Of a DNA stretch of 64,000 bases, positions 52,260 through 61,178 are shown piece after piece. Source of the stretch: an uncultured Pseudomonadota bacterium (GTDB lineage: Bacteria; Pseudomonadota; Gammaproteobacteria; Methylococcales; Methylomonadaceae); NCBI GenBank assembly GCA_903867225.1, contig CAIPQN010000042.1, positions 38,992 to 102,991 of the forward strand. The letters are read 5' to 3'. A program made the position numbers and the translations under genes. Position 1 is the stretch's first letter; each line of letters begins with the position of its first letter. The notes beneath the pieces were generated by a model. The model was not told where the DNA came from and did no database searches. It was given only the letters and a program-made list of their open reading frames with translations.

Positions 52260-54359
52260 ATGGATTTAACTAAACTCAAAGCTATTACAGCATTGCTCGG
52301 CAAAGCCGAACTTGGTGCGCCATTCGTTATTGTCGTCATTTTGTCGATGATAATGTTGCCGCTGCCCGCATTTTTACTCGATATTTTCTTTACTTTTAAC
52401 ATCTCGTTTTCACTGATCATTTTATTAGTCGTCGTTTACACGTTGAAACCGTTAGATTTTGGTTCGTTTCCAACGGTGATTTTGTTAGCGACTTTATTAC
52501 GATTAGCATTAAACGTCGCATCAACTCGTGTGGTTTTATTAGAAGGTCACAACGGCGGTGATGCCGCTGGAAAGGTAATTGAAGCCTTCGGTGCATTTGT
52601 TATCGGCGGGAACTTTGCCGTCGGTTTAGTCGTCTTCACGATTTTGGTGATTATCAATTTTATGGTTGTCACGAAAGGCGCAGGACGAGTTGCCGAAGTA
52701 GGCGCACGTTTCACATTGGACGCGATGCCTGGTAAACAAATGGCAGTTGATGCTGATTTAAACGCAGGTTTAATTACCCAAGACGAAGCGCGGGCGCGTC
52801 GTGCCGAAGTTGCCATGGAAGCGGATTTTTATGGTTCGATGGACGGTGCGAGTAAATTCGTGCGCGGCGATGCGATTGCTGGGATTATCATTTTGTTCGT
52901 GAACATGATTGGTGGCTTGTGCATCGGGATGTTGCAACACGATTTGAGTTTTGCAGATGCGGGCGAAAAATATGTGTTATTGACTATCGGTGACGGTTTA
53001 GTGGCGCAAATTCCATCGTTATTATTGTCTACAGCTTCAGCGTTAGTGGTCACGAAAGTGGGCGCAGGCACTCAAAATATCGGTCAACAAGTCAGCGCAC
53101 AATTATTTGAAAATCCCAAAGCCTTAATGATTACAGGCGGTGTGATTGGTGCGTTAGGTTTAATTCCAGGAATGCCAAATTTGGTATTTTTATTATTGTC
53201 GTCTGCATTAGGTGGTTCAGCGTACTTCATTGATAAACGCCGCAAACAAGTCGCACTTGACGCATTGACGACGAAAAAACCAGAAACAAACCAAGCCCCT
53301 ACTGAAAACCGTGATTTGAGCTGGGAAGATGTTATGCCAGTCGATATTATCGGTTTAGAAGTCGGTTATCGTTTGATTCCTTTGGTGGATAAAAATCAAG
53401 GTGGTCAATTGATGGTGCGTATTAAAGGCGTGCGGAAAAAATTGTCACAAGAATTAGGTTTCTTAATTCCGTCTGTTCACATTCGAGATAACTTAGATTT
53501 AAGTCCAACAACGTATCGTATTTCGTTGATGGGCGTGACGGTGGGAGAAGCGGAAATTGTCCCCGAAATGGAAATGGCGATTAACCCTGGTCGCGTGTTT
53601 GGTGAGTTGGTTGGTAAAGCCTGTAAAGATCCAGCGTTTGGTTTGGATGCCGTATGGATTGAACCAAATCAAAAAGATTACGCGCAAACAATGGGTTATA
53701 CCGTGGTAGATGCGGGAACCGTTGTGGCGACACATTTAAGTCATTTGTTGCAAGCGCACGCGCATGAGTTATTGGGCTACGAAGAAACACAACGAATGCT
53801 CGACAATTTAGCGAAAACAGCTCCGAAATTAGTGGAAGATTTAGTGCCAAAAACATTGACGTTGGGTGTTGTGGCGAAAGTGTTACAAAATTTATTGATC
53901 GAACAAGTGCCAATCCGCGATATGCGTACCATTGCCGAAACATTGGCAGAGTACGGTTCAAAAAGTCAAGATACCGACATTTTGACCTCTGCGGTACGAA
54001 CTGCGCTGGGACGTTTAATTATTCATGAAATTACTGGATCTGCGGATGAGTTAACAGTTATTACCTTAGATAGTGAGTTGGAACAGATATTGCAAAAGTC
54101 TTTACAAACGGCGAGCGAAAACGGTACTGGCGTTGAACCTGGGCTTGCGGATCAAATGCACGATTCATTGCAAGAGAATACGCAACAAATGGAAATAGAT
54201 GGATTATTACCAATTTTATTGGTGTCATCTTATATCCGTCCTTGGTTATCACGCTTCGTTCGCCATTCAATTCCAAATTTACATGTTTTGGCATACAACG
54301 AAATTCCCGCCGATCGGCAGGTGAAAGTCATTGCAAATGTCGGACGACGCACTAACTGA
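52260..54359 (+). CDS. flhA: Flagellar export gate protein FlhA
   Basis: The 699-residue protein has eight N-terminal helices, the FHIPEP-type cytoplasmic loop (VTKGAGRVAEVGARFTLDAMPGKQM in parts, GAMKFVRGD-like GASKFVRGDAIAG) and a large C-terminal cytoplasmic domain that docks chaperone-substrate complexes. The sequence is standard, including the C-terminal tail from about 640. Confidence 0.97.
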   Translation: MDLTKLKAITALLGKAELGAPFVIVVILSMIMLPLPAFLLDIFFTFNISFSLIILLVVVYTLKPLDFGSFPTVILLATLLRLALNVASTRVVLLEGHNGGDAAGKVIEAFGAFVIGGNFAVGLVVFTILVIINFMVVTKGAGRVAEVGARFTLDAMPGKQMAVDADLNAGLITQDEARARRAEVAMEADFYGSMDGASKFVRGDAIAGIIILFVNMIGGLCIGMLQHDLSFADAGEKYVLLTIGDGLVAQIPSLLLSTASALVVTKVGAGTQNIGQQVSAQLFENPKALMITGGVIGALGLIPGMPNLVFLLLSSALGGSAYFIDKRRKQVALDALTTKKPETNQAPTENRDLSWEDVMPVDIIGLEVGYRLIPLVDKNQGGQLMVRIKGVRKKLSQELGFLIPSVHIRDNLDLSPTTYRISLMGVTVGEAEIVPEMEMAINPGRVFGELVGKACKDPAFGLDAVWIEPNQKDYAQTMGYTVVDAGTVVATHLSHLLQAHAHELLGYEETQRMLDNLAKTAPKLVEDLVPKTLTLGVVAKVLQNLLIEQVPIRDMRTIAETLAEYGSKSQDTDILTSAVRTALGRLIIHEITGSADELTVITLDSELEQILQKSLQTASENGTGVEPGLADQMHDSLQENTQQMEIDGLLPILLVSSYIRPWLSRFVRHSIPNLHVLAYNEIPADRQVKVIANVGRRTN

Positions 54360-54383
54360 TTTAAGGGAAACTAAGGACTTCTA

Positions 54384-56270
54384 ATGAAAATTAAACGCTT
54401 TTTTGCAGAAAATATACGACAAGCCATGCAAATGGTACGCGAGGAATTAGGCGCAGATGCGGTTATCATGTCCAATCGTGCTGTTGACGGTGGTGTTGAG
54501 ATTGTGGCGGCGCGTGATTTTGATGAACAAACGGTTCGCTCAAAAAGCACCTCGCATGGCGATGATCAACAACCCGATTATTTCAAACCGTCTTCGTCAT
54601 CTCAACGCGCTAAACGCGTTGATTTGCCCGACTTTCACACAGAAAGAAATAATTTGCACGTCATTAGCAGTCCTCGTAAACAAGAAGATCAGGTTTTCAG
54701 TAGCAGCACCGCTAAACGAGGAATTGATCAATATGTGGGTTACGCAGAAAAAGTTCAATTACGCGGTAATCCAGATGCTGTAAAACACAATTTCAATAAA
54801 GAACCTGCTCGCAAACAAGCGGCACCTGAAGCACCATATTCGCCACCGTCGATTATGATTAAAGTGCCAAAGAAAGCAAAACCACAGCCGCAACCGACAC
54901 ATCAACGTGAACCGATTTATCGTGAGCAAATGCCGCAACGTGAATCGATGTATCGTGACGACCCTGTGCCACAACGTGAACCGATTTATCGTGATGAACC
55001 AATGGCGCAACGTGAGCCGATGTATCGTGATGAGCCGCGACGTGAGCAAATTCCTGCACCGCGTGAAATGTATCGTGAACCGATGCAATCGCGTGAAGCC
55101 ATTATGCCGCAAGCGAGAAATACACAATCTGAAGTTCATCATGAAGCCCATGAATTACGCCAACATTTTAGCAGTAGTGATTATGAAGACGAATTCGATG
55201 AATTTTTAAACGAAGCGGTACAAGAAACTTATGCCGCACCAAAACGTGAAACATCGGCGCGTATTGAACCAATCATTAACGAAATTCCTGAACCTGTGCA
55301 AGCAGCACCAGTCATCGAAGAAAAAGAAAATCCTTCGGAAAAACTATTGCTGCAAGTAACGAAAGAATTAAAGTCGTTACGCAACACGATGGACAGTAAA
55401 TTATCAAGCATAAATTTCGCACATCATTCTCTGAATCCCAATTCCACACCGATTCGCAGCGAGTTATTACAAAAGTTAGCACGAATGAGTGTATCGAAAA
55501 AATTGAGCATTAAAATCGCCAATCGTTTCGCTAATCACACCAATTTCGATTTTGTCTTCACGCAAGCTCAAGAATTACTTGCTAAAGTTTTGCCATTAAC
55601 AACGGATGATTTACTTGAAACAGGTGGTGTTGTGGCATTGGTTGGACCAACTGGTGTAGGAAAAACGACGAGTGTAGCGAAACTTGCTGCTCAATTTTCA
55701 TTGAAACATGGCGCAAATCAAGTCGCGTTAATTACGACAGACAATTATCGAATTGCCGCACATGAACAATTAAATACTTACGGACGTATTTTGAATATGC
55801 CTGTACGAATTGCATCAAGCGCGGCGGAGTTAAGACAGTTAATTCACAGCTTCTCTGATAAAAAACTCATTTTGATTGATACTGCTGGCATGAGCCAACG
55901 CGATATGAAATTGATTGAACAAATCAATACACTTAAAGAAAACGATTTAACGGTGAAATCATATCTTGTTATATCGGCAGCGACCGAATATAAAGCAATG
56001 AATGAAATTATTGATGCGTTTGATACATTCAAACCACAAGCTGTTATTTTGACGAAACTTGATGAAGCGGCAACGATCGGTTCAGCCTTATCATCACTTA
56101 TTGAACATAATTTACCTTTATCTTTTATTACTAACGGTCAGCAAGTTCCCGAAGATATGCGTCATCCGAGTGCAAGAGAATTAGTTGCTCAATGCGTAAC
56201 AGAATTGGATGTTGAAGACGACGATTACGAAGAAAACAACGAAGCGTGGGTGGCTCAAGGATATGCTTAA
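54384..56270 (+). CDS. flhF: Flagellar placement GTPase FlhF with repeat-rich linker
   Basis: The 628-residue SRP-type GTPase sets flagellar number and polar position. The N-terminal B domain is followed by a long linker. In the linker REPIYRDE-like units repeat about seven times (near residues 170-245). The NG domain is C-terminal: VALVGPTGVGKTTSVAKLAAQF, LIDTAGMSQRD, ILTKLDEAATIGS. It is longer than most FlhF proteins because of the linker. The stop overlaps flhG by eight bases. Confidence 0.95.
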   Translation: MKIKRFFAENIRQAMQMVREELGADAVIMSNRAVDGGVEIVAARDFDEQTVRSKSTSHGDDQQPDYFKPSSSSQRAKRVDLPDFHTERNNLHVISSPRKQEDQVFSSSTAKRGIDQYVGYAEKVQLRGNPDAVKHNFNKEPARKQAAPEAPYSPPSIMIKVPKKAKPQPQPTHQREPIYREQMPQRESMYRDDPVPQREPIYRDEPMAQREPMYRDEPRREQIPAPREMYREPMQSREAIMPQARNTQSEVHHEAHELRQHFSSSDYEDEFDEFLNEAVQETYAAPKRETSARIEPIINEIPEPVQAAPVIEEKENPSEKLLLQVTKELKSLRNTMDSKLSSINFAHHSLNPNSTPIRSELLQKLARMSVSKKLSIKIANRFANHTNFDFVFTQAQELLAKVLPLTTDDLLETGGVVALVGPTGVGKTTSVAKLAAQFSLKHGANQVALITTDNYRIAAHEQLNTYGRILNMPVRIASSAAELRQLIHSFSDKKLILIDTAGMSQRDMKLIEQINTLKENDLTVKSYLVISAATEYKAMNEIIDAFDTFKPQAVILTKLDEAATIGSALSSLIEHNLPLSFITNGQQVPEDMRHPSARELVAQCVTELDVEDDDYEENNEAWVAQGYA

Positions 56271-57132
56271 ACAATTAGATCAAGCGGCTGGCATTCGTAA
56301 GATGAACAAAAATAAACCTGTGCGTGTAATCGCTGTTGCGAGTGGCAAAGGCGGTGTGGGTAAAACGAACATCGCTGTGAATGTCGGCATTTCTTTAGTA
56401 CAAATGGGACAGCGCGTTGTGTTGATGGATGCGGATATGGGCTTGGCGAATGTGGATATTTTGTTGGGTGTTTATCCCAAATACAATTTATCACACGTTT
56501 TGACGGGCGAAAAAACGCTCGATGAAATCATGGTCACGGCACCTTCTGGATTAAAACTGATTCCAGGTGCATCGGGTATTCAAAAAATGACTGAGCTTTC
56601 AACCATTGAACAAGCCGCTGTTATTCGTGCATTTAGCGAAATTGACCAACAAATTGACGTGTTAATTGTGGATACCGCAGCGGGAATTTCATCGAGTGTG
56701 GTGAATTTTTCTCGGGCGTGTCAGGAAATTATTATTGTAATTTGCGACGAACCCACATCATTGACCGATGCGTATGCGTTTATCAAATTGTTGAACCGAG
56801 ATTATGGCTGCAACAGTTTTCAAATTATTACGAATATGGTGCAGACGGTACAGCAAGGCAAAGCGTTATTTCAAAAACTAAATAAAGTGACAGACAATTA
56901 TTTGGATGTGAAATTGCAATTTGTTGGCGCGGTGCCTTTTGACGAGTATTTACGTCAATCTGTACAAAAACAAACACCTGTCATTTTAGGTTTTCCACGC
57001 AGTAAATCCGCTCAAGCAATGAAAGCGATTGCTGTAAAAATAAATAGTTGGCCACTCAAAACACAAGCGGGTGGTTATATCGAATTCTTCATTGAGCGCA
57101 TGGTTAAATATGCACAAAAGGATGCCGCATGA
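56263..57132 (+). CDS. flhG: FlhG/FleN flagellar number regulator (MinD-like ATPase)
   Basis: The 289-residue ATPase has the deviant Walker A VASGKGGVGKTNIAVN, an N-terminal LDQAAGIRKM (the DQAxxLR-type peptide that stimulates FlhF), LMDADMGLANVDILLG, and a C-terminal amphipathic tail. It limits flagella to few and antagonises FlhF, and in Pseudomonas also the master regulator FleQ. ATG 56263 is chosen over the track start because it begins just before the FlhF-activating peptide. Confidence 0.95.
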   Translation: MLKQLDQAAGIRKMNKNKPVRVIAVASGKGGVGKTNIAVNVGISLVQMGQRVVLMDADMGLANVDILLGVYPKYNLSHVLTGEKTLDEIMVTAPSGLKLIPGASGIQKMTELSTIEQAAVIRAFSEIDQQIDVLIVDTAAGISSSVVNFSRACQEIIIVICDEPTSLTDAYAFIKLLNRDYGCNSFQIITNMVQTVQQGKALFQKLNKVTDNYLDVKLQFVGAVPFDEYLRQSVQKQTPVILGFPRSKSAQAMKAIAVKINSWPLKTQAGGYIEFFIERMVKYAQKDAA

Positions 57133-57380
57133 ACGCACAAACACTTTATTCGCCAAAGTTATCTAATTCTATGCGACTAGATTCAGATATTTCGTTAGGG
57201 CTGATTCAACAAAAATTAAATGTTATTCGCCATGCGGTTCAAGCCGTAAAAAAACAAACGGGGCGAGCATCTAATAATGATGTTGCTACTTATTTGGGCG
57301 TAACACTTGATGAATACATTCATATTTTACAAGACGCGAATACGCGTATATTCCATAATTTCAAACAGGAGGTTGCATGA
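57129..57380 (+). CDS. Free-standing sigma-28 region-3-like small protein
   Basis: The 83-residue protein matches region 3 of the adjacent FliA: RHAVQAVKKQTGRASNNDVA and YLGVTLDEYIHILQD here, against SDAIRVLENQTGCAAIDSDV and AEYLGISMDEYYRILRD in FliA. Regions 2 and 4 are absent, so it cannot be a full sigma factor. It overlaps flhG at its start (ATGA) and fliA at its end (ATGA), so the three are made together. A role as a decoy for FlgM or as a FliA modulator is possible. A degenerate duplication is the alternative. Confidence 0.75.
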   Translation: MNAQTLYSPKLSNSMRLDSDISLGLIQQKLNVIRHAVQAVKKQTGRASNNDVATYLGVTLDEYIHILQDANTRIFHNFKQEVA

Positions 57381-58105
57381 GTGCCGTAGCTATGTACAGT
57401 TCGGTTCAAATCGGCAATATCGACGCGCAAATCATGCTACACGCGCCATTAGTTAAGCGTATCGCTTACCATTTATTAAGCAAATTACCTGATTCAGTAC
57501 AAGTGGATGATTTAATTCAAGCGGGAATGTTGGGCTTGTTGGAATCCATGAAAAATTACGACGCAAGCAAAGGCGCGAGTTTTGATACTTATGCGGGTAT
57601 TCGGATTCGTGGTTCGATGTTAGATGAAGTGCGCCGTTGTGATTGGGTGCCACGCTCGGTATATAAAAAATCGCGGGTTATTAGTGATGCCATTCGGGTT
57701 TTAGAAAATCAAACAGGATGTGCCGCCATAGATAGCGATGTTGCTGAATACTTAGGTATTAGCATGGACGAATACTACCGAATTTTGCGTGATTCGAGTA
57801 ATTGTCGTGTGTTCAGTATTGAAGAATTAGCGCAAACTGGTGATAATTACCTCGAGGAGTCTTCGGGGGTATCAGAAGCACCGTTAGAAACCGTCACTCG
57901 TGATGGCTTCCAAAAAGCATTGAGTGCTGCAATTGCGAGCTTACCTGAACGCGAACGATTAATTATTTCTTTGTATTACGATGAAGAATTAAATTTACGC
58001 GAAATTGGTCAAATTTTGAATCTTACCGAATCTCGTGTCAGTCAAATCAGTTCTCAAGCGGTACTTCGATTACGTTCTCGACTTAGTGGTTGGATAGATA
58101 CTTAA
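57377..58105 (+). CDS. fliA: Flagellar sigma factor FliA (sigma-28)
   Basis: The 242-residue factor has region 2 (HAPLVKRIAYHLLSKLP, VDDLIQAGMLGLLE, RIRGSMLDEVRRCDWVPRSV), region 3 (about 100-150) and region 4 with an HTH (ERLIISLYYDEELNLREIGQIL, TESRVSQISSQAVLRLRSRL). It directs late flagellar genes such as flagellin and is held by FlgM. Order and overlap with upstream genes are normal apart from the inserted region-3-like gene. Confidence 0.97.
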   Translation: MSAVAMYSSVQIGNIDAQIMLHAPLVKRIAYHLLSKLPDSVQVDDLIQAGMLGLLESMKNYDASKGASFDTYAGIRIRGSMLDEVRRCDWVPRSVYKKSRVISDAIRVLENQTGCAAIDSDVAEYLGISMDEYYRILRDSSNCRVFSIEELAQTGDNYLEESSGVSEAPLETVTRDGFQKALSAAIASLPERERLIISLYYDEELNLREIGQILNLTESRVSQISSQAVLRLRSRLSGWIDT

Positions 58106-58156
58106 CACATTCACCGTTATGGTCGCTGTGTTAATCACGCAAAAAGGGCATAGCGT

Positions 58157-58372
58157 ATGGATATTTTAAGTATTGTTGGATTTAGCGCAATGAACGCAAT
58201 TCTTACTGGCGTGACCATCGAAGGCGGGGATGTTAACTTATCAGTTAACTCACCCGCCTTTATATTTTGTATTCAATGGCACGATTGGTGCGACATTATT
58301 ACAACAATGGAAAATATCATTCCATTGCCGATAATACTGATGAAAAAGGACGTTTTTAAACTTCCCATCTAA
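58157..58372 (+). pseudogene. motC/pomA-like stator gene relic
   Basis: The frame starts MDILSIVGF and has IEGGDVNLSVNSPAFI, which matches the N-terminus of MotC/PomA-type stator proteins. At about 58276 the match moves to another frame (NGTIGATLLQQ, where families read GGTIGATLLQ), and then returns to the first frame (PLPIILMKKDVFKLP, cf. the region after the first loop). So at least two frameshifts are present, and the last 180 or so residues of a normal protein are gone. AAGGG precedes the ATG. This is where motC normally lies after the chemotaxis genes. Confidence 0.75.
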
Positions 58373-58425
58373 GAAACCCTGTCGTACCACGAATAAAATA
58401 AGTGGGGCGCAAATCGGAGAAAATC

Positions 58426-58599
58426 ATGTTAGAAATTCAAGCTGTCACACCTACTTTTCCTGTTTTTAAAGAAAAAAAAATTCATAAAGATGAATACCGC
58501 ACGCCTGACAAGCCACATCGAAATAATCCAAAATTAGAAGAACAAGAGGAAAAACTAGATGAATCCGCCCCTAGCCAACACATTGACGAACGTGTCTAA
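58426..58599 (+). CDS. Small charged protein upstream of DUF2802 gene
   Basis: The 57-residue protein is hydrophilic, proline-rich at first (TPTFPVFKEKK) and acidic later (LEEQEEKLDES), ending HIDERV. GGAG sits seven bases before the ATG. It overlaps the DUF2802 gene by 41 bases, so the two are coupled. No known domain is seen. It may be a small flagellar or chemotaxis accessory protein that survived the deletion next to it. Confidence 0.6.
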   Translation: MLEIQAVTPTFPVFKEKKIHKDEYRTPDKPHRNNPKLEEQEEKLDESAPSQHIDERV

Positions 58600-59020
58600 T
58601 GACCTAATGTTAATCGGCTTTAGTATTACGGCGATTATTTTAATCGCGATGCTGTTTGCGTTACTTTGGTTGAGTCGTTTGGTTTCACAATTAAAACGTG
58701 ACTGTGCGAATTTGACCGACATTGTAGATGGCAACAAAAATGATATTTACGGACTGTGTTCAGCGGCATTAACGGTGAATGAAAATACTGCAACTTCACA
58801 TGAAGAATTACACGATTTAAAGCAGCAATTAGCAAGTATTGTCGAAAAAATGAGTGACTTACAGAATGAAATTCAACAAGGTGATTTTGTAAATAGTCCG
58901 TATAACGTCGATATTCGCAAAATTCGTGATGGCGCGAGTGTCGAAGAGTTGATGAAACAATCTGATTTAAGTTATGACGAAGCCGCATTGTTGATTCGTT
59001 TACATGGCGGCAAAGCCTAA
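58559..59020 (+). CDS. DUF2802 membrane protein of polar flagellar clusters
   Basis: The 153-residue protein has one N-terminal helix (IGFSITAIILIAMLFALLWLSRLV), a coiled coil (about 45-120) and the C-terminal SVEELMKQSDLSYDEAALLIRLHG, the DUF2802 signature. In Pseudomonas and Vibrio a DUF2802 gene follows cheW at the end of the fliA-che-mot series. Here it is left with the che genes gone. GAGG precedes the ATG. Function unknown. Confidence 0.85.
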   Translation: MNPPLANTLTNVSNDLMLIGFSITAIILIAMLFALLWLSRLVSQLKRDCANLTDIVDGNKNDIYGLCSAALTVNENTATSHEELHDLKQQLASIVEKMSDLQNEIQQGDFVNSPYNVDIRKIRDGASVEELMKQSDLSYDEAALLIRLHGGKA

Positions 59021-59052
59021 TTTAAAATTTCAAATAGTGAGAGAAAAACATT

Positions 59053-60096
59053 GTGAATGAAAAGAACAAAAGCGGTTTAAGTTACAAAGATGCGGGCGTA
59101 GATATTGCGGCAGGAAATGCACTGGTTGAGCGTATCAAACCAATTGCGGCAAGAACTCGCATTCCTGGTGTAATGGCGGGATTAGGCGGTTTTGGTTCGT
59201 TATTTGAATTACCACTCGACCGTTACAAAAATCCTGTTTTAGTTTCGGGTACAGACGGCGTTGGCACAAAATTGAGATTGGCGATTGATTCAGGCATTCA
59301 CAACACCGTTGGCATTGATTTGGTTGCCATGTGTGTCAACGATATTATTGTGCAAGGCGCAGAACCGCTGTTTTTCTTAGACTATTTTGCGACGGGAAAA
59401 TTAGACGTAAATACCGCTGCTTCTGTCATTGAAGGTATTGGTAAAGGCTGTGAATTAGCTGGAGCAGCGTTAGTCGGTGGTGAAACCGCTGAAATGCCCA
59501 ATATGTACGCTGATGGTGATTATGATTTAGCGGGTTTTTGTGTCGGTATTGTTGAAAAATCTGAAATGCTCGATGGTAGCAAAGTCAGCGCAGGCGACAA
59601 ATTGATTGGTTTGGCTTCTTCGGGCGCACATTCAAACGGTTATTCGCTAATTCGTAAAATCATCGAACGTAATCAAGCCTCATTAGACGAACCATTCGAT
59701 GGTAAAACGTTAGGCGAAACGTTGTTAGCTCCAACGCGCATTTATGTTAAATCGTTACTTGCATTAATTAAAAAAATTCCTGTTCACGCTTTAGCGCATA
59801 TTACGGGTGGTGGTTTGACTGAAAATTTACCGCGTGTCATTCCAGATAATTTGAATGCACAAATTGATTTGAAATCGTGGCAATTTCCTGCGATTTTCGA
59901 TTGGTTACAAAGCAACGGTAATGTGTCACAAGCTGATATGTTAATTACATTCAATTGTGGCGTGGGCATGGTAATTTGTGTTGCAGCGGAAGATGAAGTC
60001 GCGACTCTAAATTTACTTGCTGAATTAGGTGAAACCGCGTTTGTGATGGGTGAGATTATTGCGGGTGAAGGTAAAGCAGAAGTTCGTTACCACTAA
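59053..60096 (+). CDS. purM: Phosphoribosylformylglycinamidine cyclo-ligase
   Basis: The 347-residue AIR synthetase closes the imidazole ring in purine synthesis using ATP. Features are [65 protein letters not shown] in parts, and [14 protein letters not shown]. The start is GTG with a GAGA sequence upstream. purN is not adjacent. A bidirectional hairpin follows. Confidence 0.97.
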   Translation: MNEKNKSGLSYKDAGVDIAAGNALVERIKPIAARTRIPGVMAGLGGFGSLFELPLDRYKNPVLVSGTDGVGTKLRLAIDSGIHNTVGIDLVAMCVNDIIVQGAEPLFFLDYFATGKLDVNTAASVIEGIGKGCELAGAALVGGETAEMPNMYADGDYDLAGFCVGIVEKSEMLDGSKVSAGDKLIGLASSGAHSNGYSLIRKIIERNQASLDEPFDGKTLGETLLAPTRIYVKSLLALIKKIPVHALAHITGGGLTENLPRVIPDNLNAQIDLKSWQFPAIFDWLQSNGNVSQADMLITFNCGVGMVICVAAEDEVATLNLLAELGETAFVMGEIIAGEGKAEVRYH

Positions 60097-60108
60097 AAAT
60101 CATAAAAA

Positions 60109-60140
60109 AAGGGCAGGTTCAAAATCTGCCCTTGTCGTTT
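60109..60140. terminator. Bidirectional terminator between purM and rsfS
   Basis: AAGGGCAG (60109-60116) pairs with CTGCCCTT (60126-60133) around a 9-base loop, with an A-run to the left and GTTTTTA to the right. It lies between convergent genes. Confidence 0.85.
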
Positions 60141-60485
60141 TTACGCTTCTTGAACAATCGGATCGCCGACTGTCCACAATCTTTCCAACTGATAAAGATC
60201 TCGCGTTTGTTGTGTCATCGCGTGAACAATTACATCGCCTAAATCAAGTAACACCCAATCTGAAGTTATGTCGCCTTCCATGCCGAGTGGCATCACACCA
60301 CTTGCTTTGACTTTCATTTCAACGTAATCGCACAACGCTTTTAAATGGCGATTCGATGTGCCTGTGACAACAATCATGTAATCGGTAAAACTGGTTTTGC
60401 CCCGCACGTCTAAAACCGTCATGTTGATTGCTTTGCGTTCGTTTAATTCGCCTTCAACTAAGGCTAAAAGTGCTTCTGTTTGCAT
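60141..60485 (-). CDS. rsfS: Ribosomal silencing factor RsfS
   Basis: The 114-residue protein has ERKAINMTVLDVRGKTSFTDYMIVVTGTSNRHLKAL in parts and SDWVLLDLGDVIVHAMTQQTRDLYQLERLW, the RsfS/Iojap signature. It binds L14 and blocks subunit joining when nutrients are low. The track start at 60572 is too early; ATG 60485 has AGGA at good spacing. It lies just after nadD, as in most bacteria. Confidence 0.95.
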   Translation of the reverse strand: MQTEALLALVEGELNERKAINMTVLDVRGKTSFTDYMIVVTGTSNRHLKALCDYVEMKVKASGVMPLGMEGDITSDWVLLDLGDVIVHAMTQQTRDLYQLERLWTVGDPIVQEA

Positions 60486-60492
60486 TGTGTTC

Positions 60493-61110
60493 CTAAAAAT
60501 AAAGCTGATGTTGATAAATATAATCGATGATCGCGTCGGGTAATAAAAAGCGCGGATTTTTTCGTGTTGCAATCATACCGCGAATTGCCGTCGCAGAAAT
60601 TTCTAATTGCGTGATTTGTTGAAAAAATAAATGACCAGCAAGATGATTTTTCAAAATTTGTTTGTCATTTGTTAAGCGCATTTTGAAAAATTCGTTCAGC
60701 GAATTTAAAGCTGCATTCGGACGTGTAATGACGACGACGTGTGCCAAATCAAACAATTCTTGCCACCGAAACCACGTCGTAAAGTTATTAAACGCATCAC
60801 TTCCCACAAACAAAAGTAGCGGTACGTCTGGGTAATTTGAACGTAATGCTATCAGTGTATCAAACGTGTAGGAACCACCCTCGCGCTGTAATTCTTGAGC
60901 ATCAACAATGAAATCATTTTGATTTTGTGTGACGAGTTGCAACATTTCTAAACGTTGCAACGCACTGGTTGTTGGCAAATCGCGGTGAACGGGTTGGGCG
61001 CAAGGAATTAGCCGAACGTGTTCAAGTTCAAATAATTCCTTTAATTCCAGCGCAGAACGTAAATGTCCATAATGAATTGGATCGAAAGTACCGCCGAATA
61101 TGCCAATCAT
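60493..61110 (-). CDS. nadD: Nicotinate-mononucleotide adenylyltransferase
   Basis: The 205-residue enzyme makes deamido-NAD from nicotinate mononucleotide and ATP. GIFGGTFDPIHYGHLRSALE is the nucleotidyltransferase T/H-I-G-H motif and ISATAIRGMI near the end is the ISxTxxR motif. The track start includes 12 extra residues; ATG 61110 is the family start. Confidence 0.96.
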   Translation of the reverse strand: MIGIFGGTFDPIHYGHLRSALELKELFELEHVRLIPCAQPVHRDLPTTSALQRLEMLQLVTQNQNDFIVDAQELQREGGSYTFDTLIALRSNYPDVPLLLFVGSDAFNNFTTWFRWQELFDLAHVVVITRPNAALNSLNEFFKMRLTNDKQILKNHLAGHLFFQQITQLEISATAIRGMIATRKNPRFLLPDAIIDYIYQHQLYF

Positions 61111-61178
61111 TCTGTGTATATGAAAATCAATCCTTAGCGTAATCAACTATGAATCTGAAAATTTATGTCGTGCCATTT

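Noticed and set aside
54759-55151. 130-residue minus-strand ORF rich in Arg, His, Phe and Thr
   Set aside because: It is the shadow of the repeat-rich linker of flhF.
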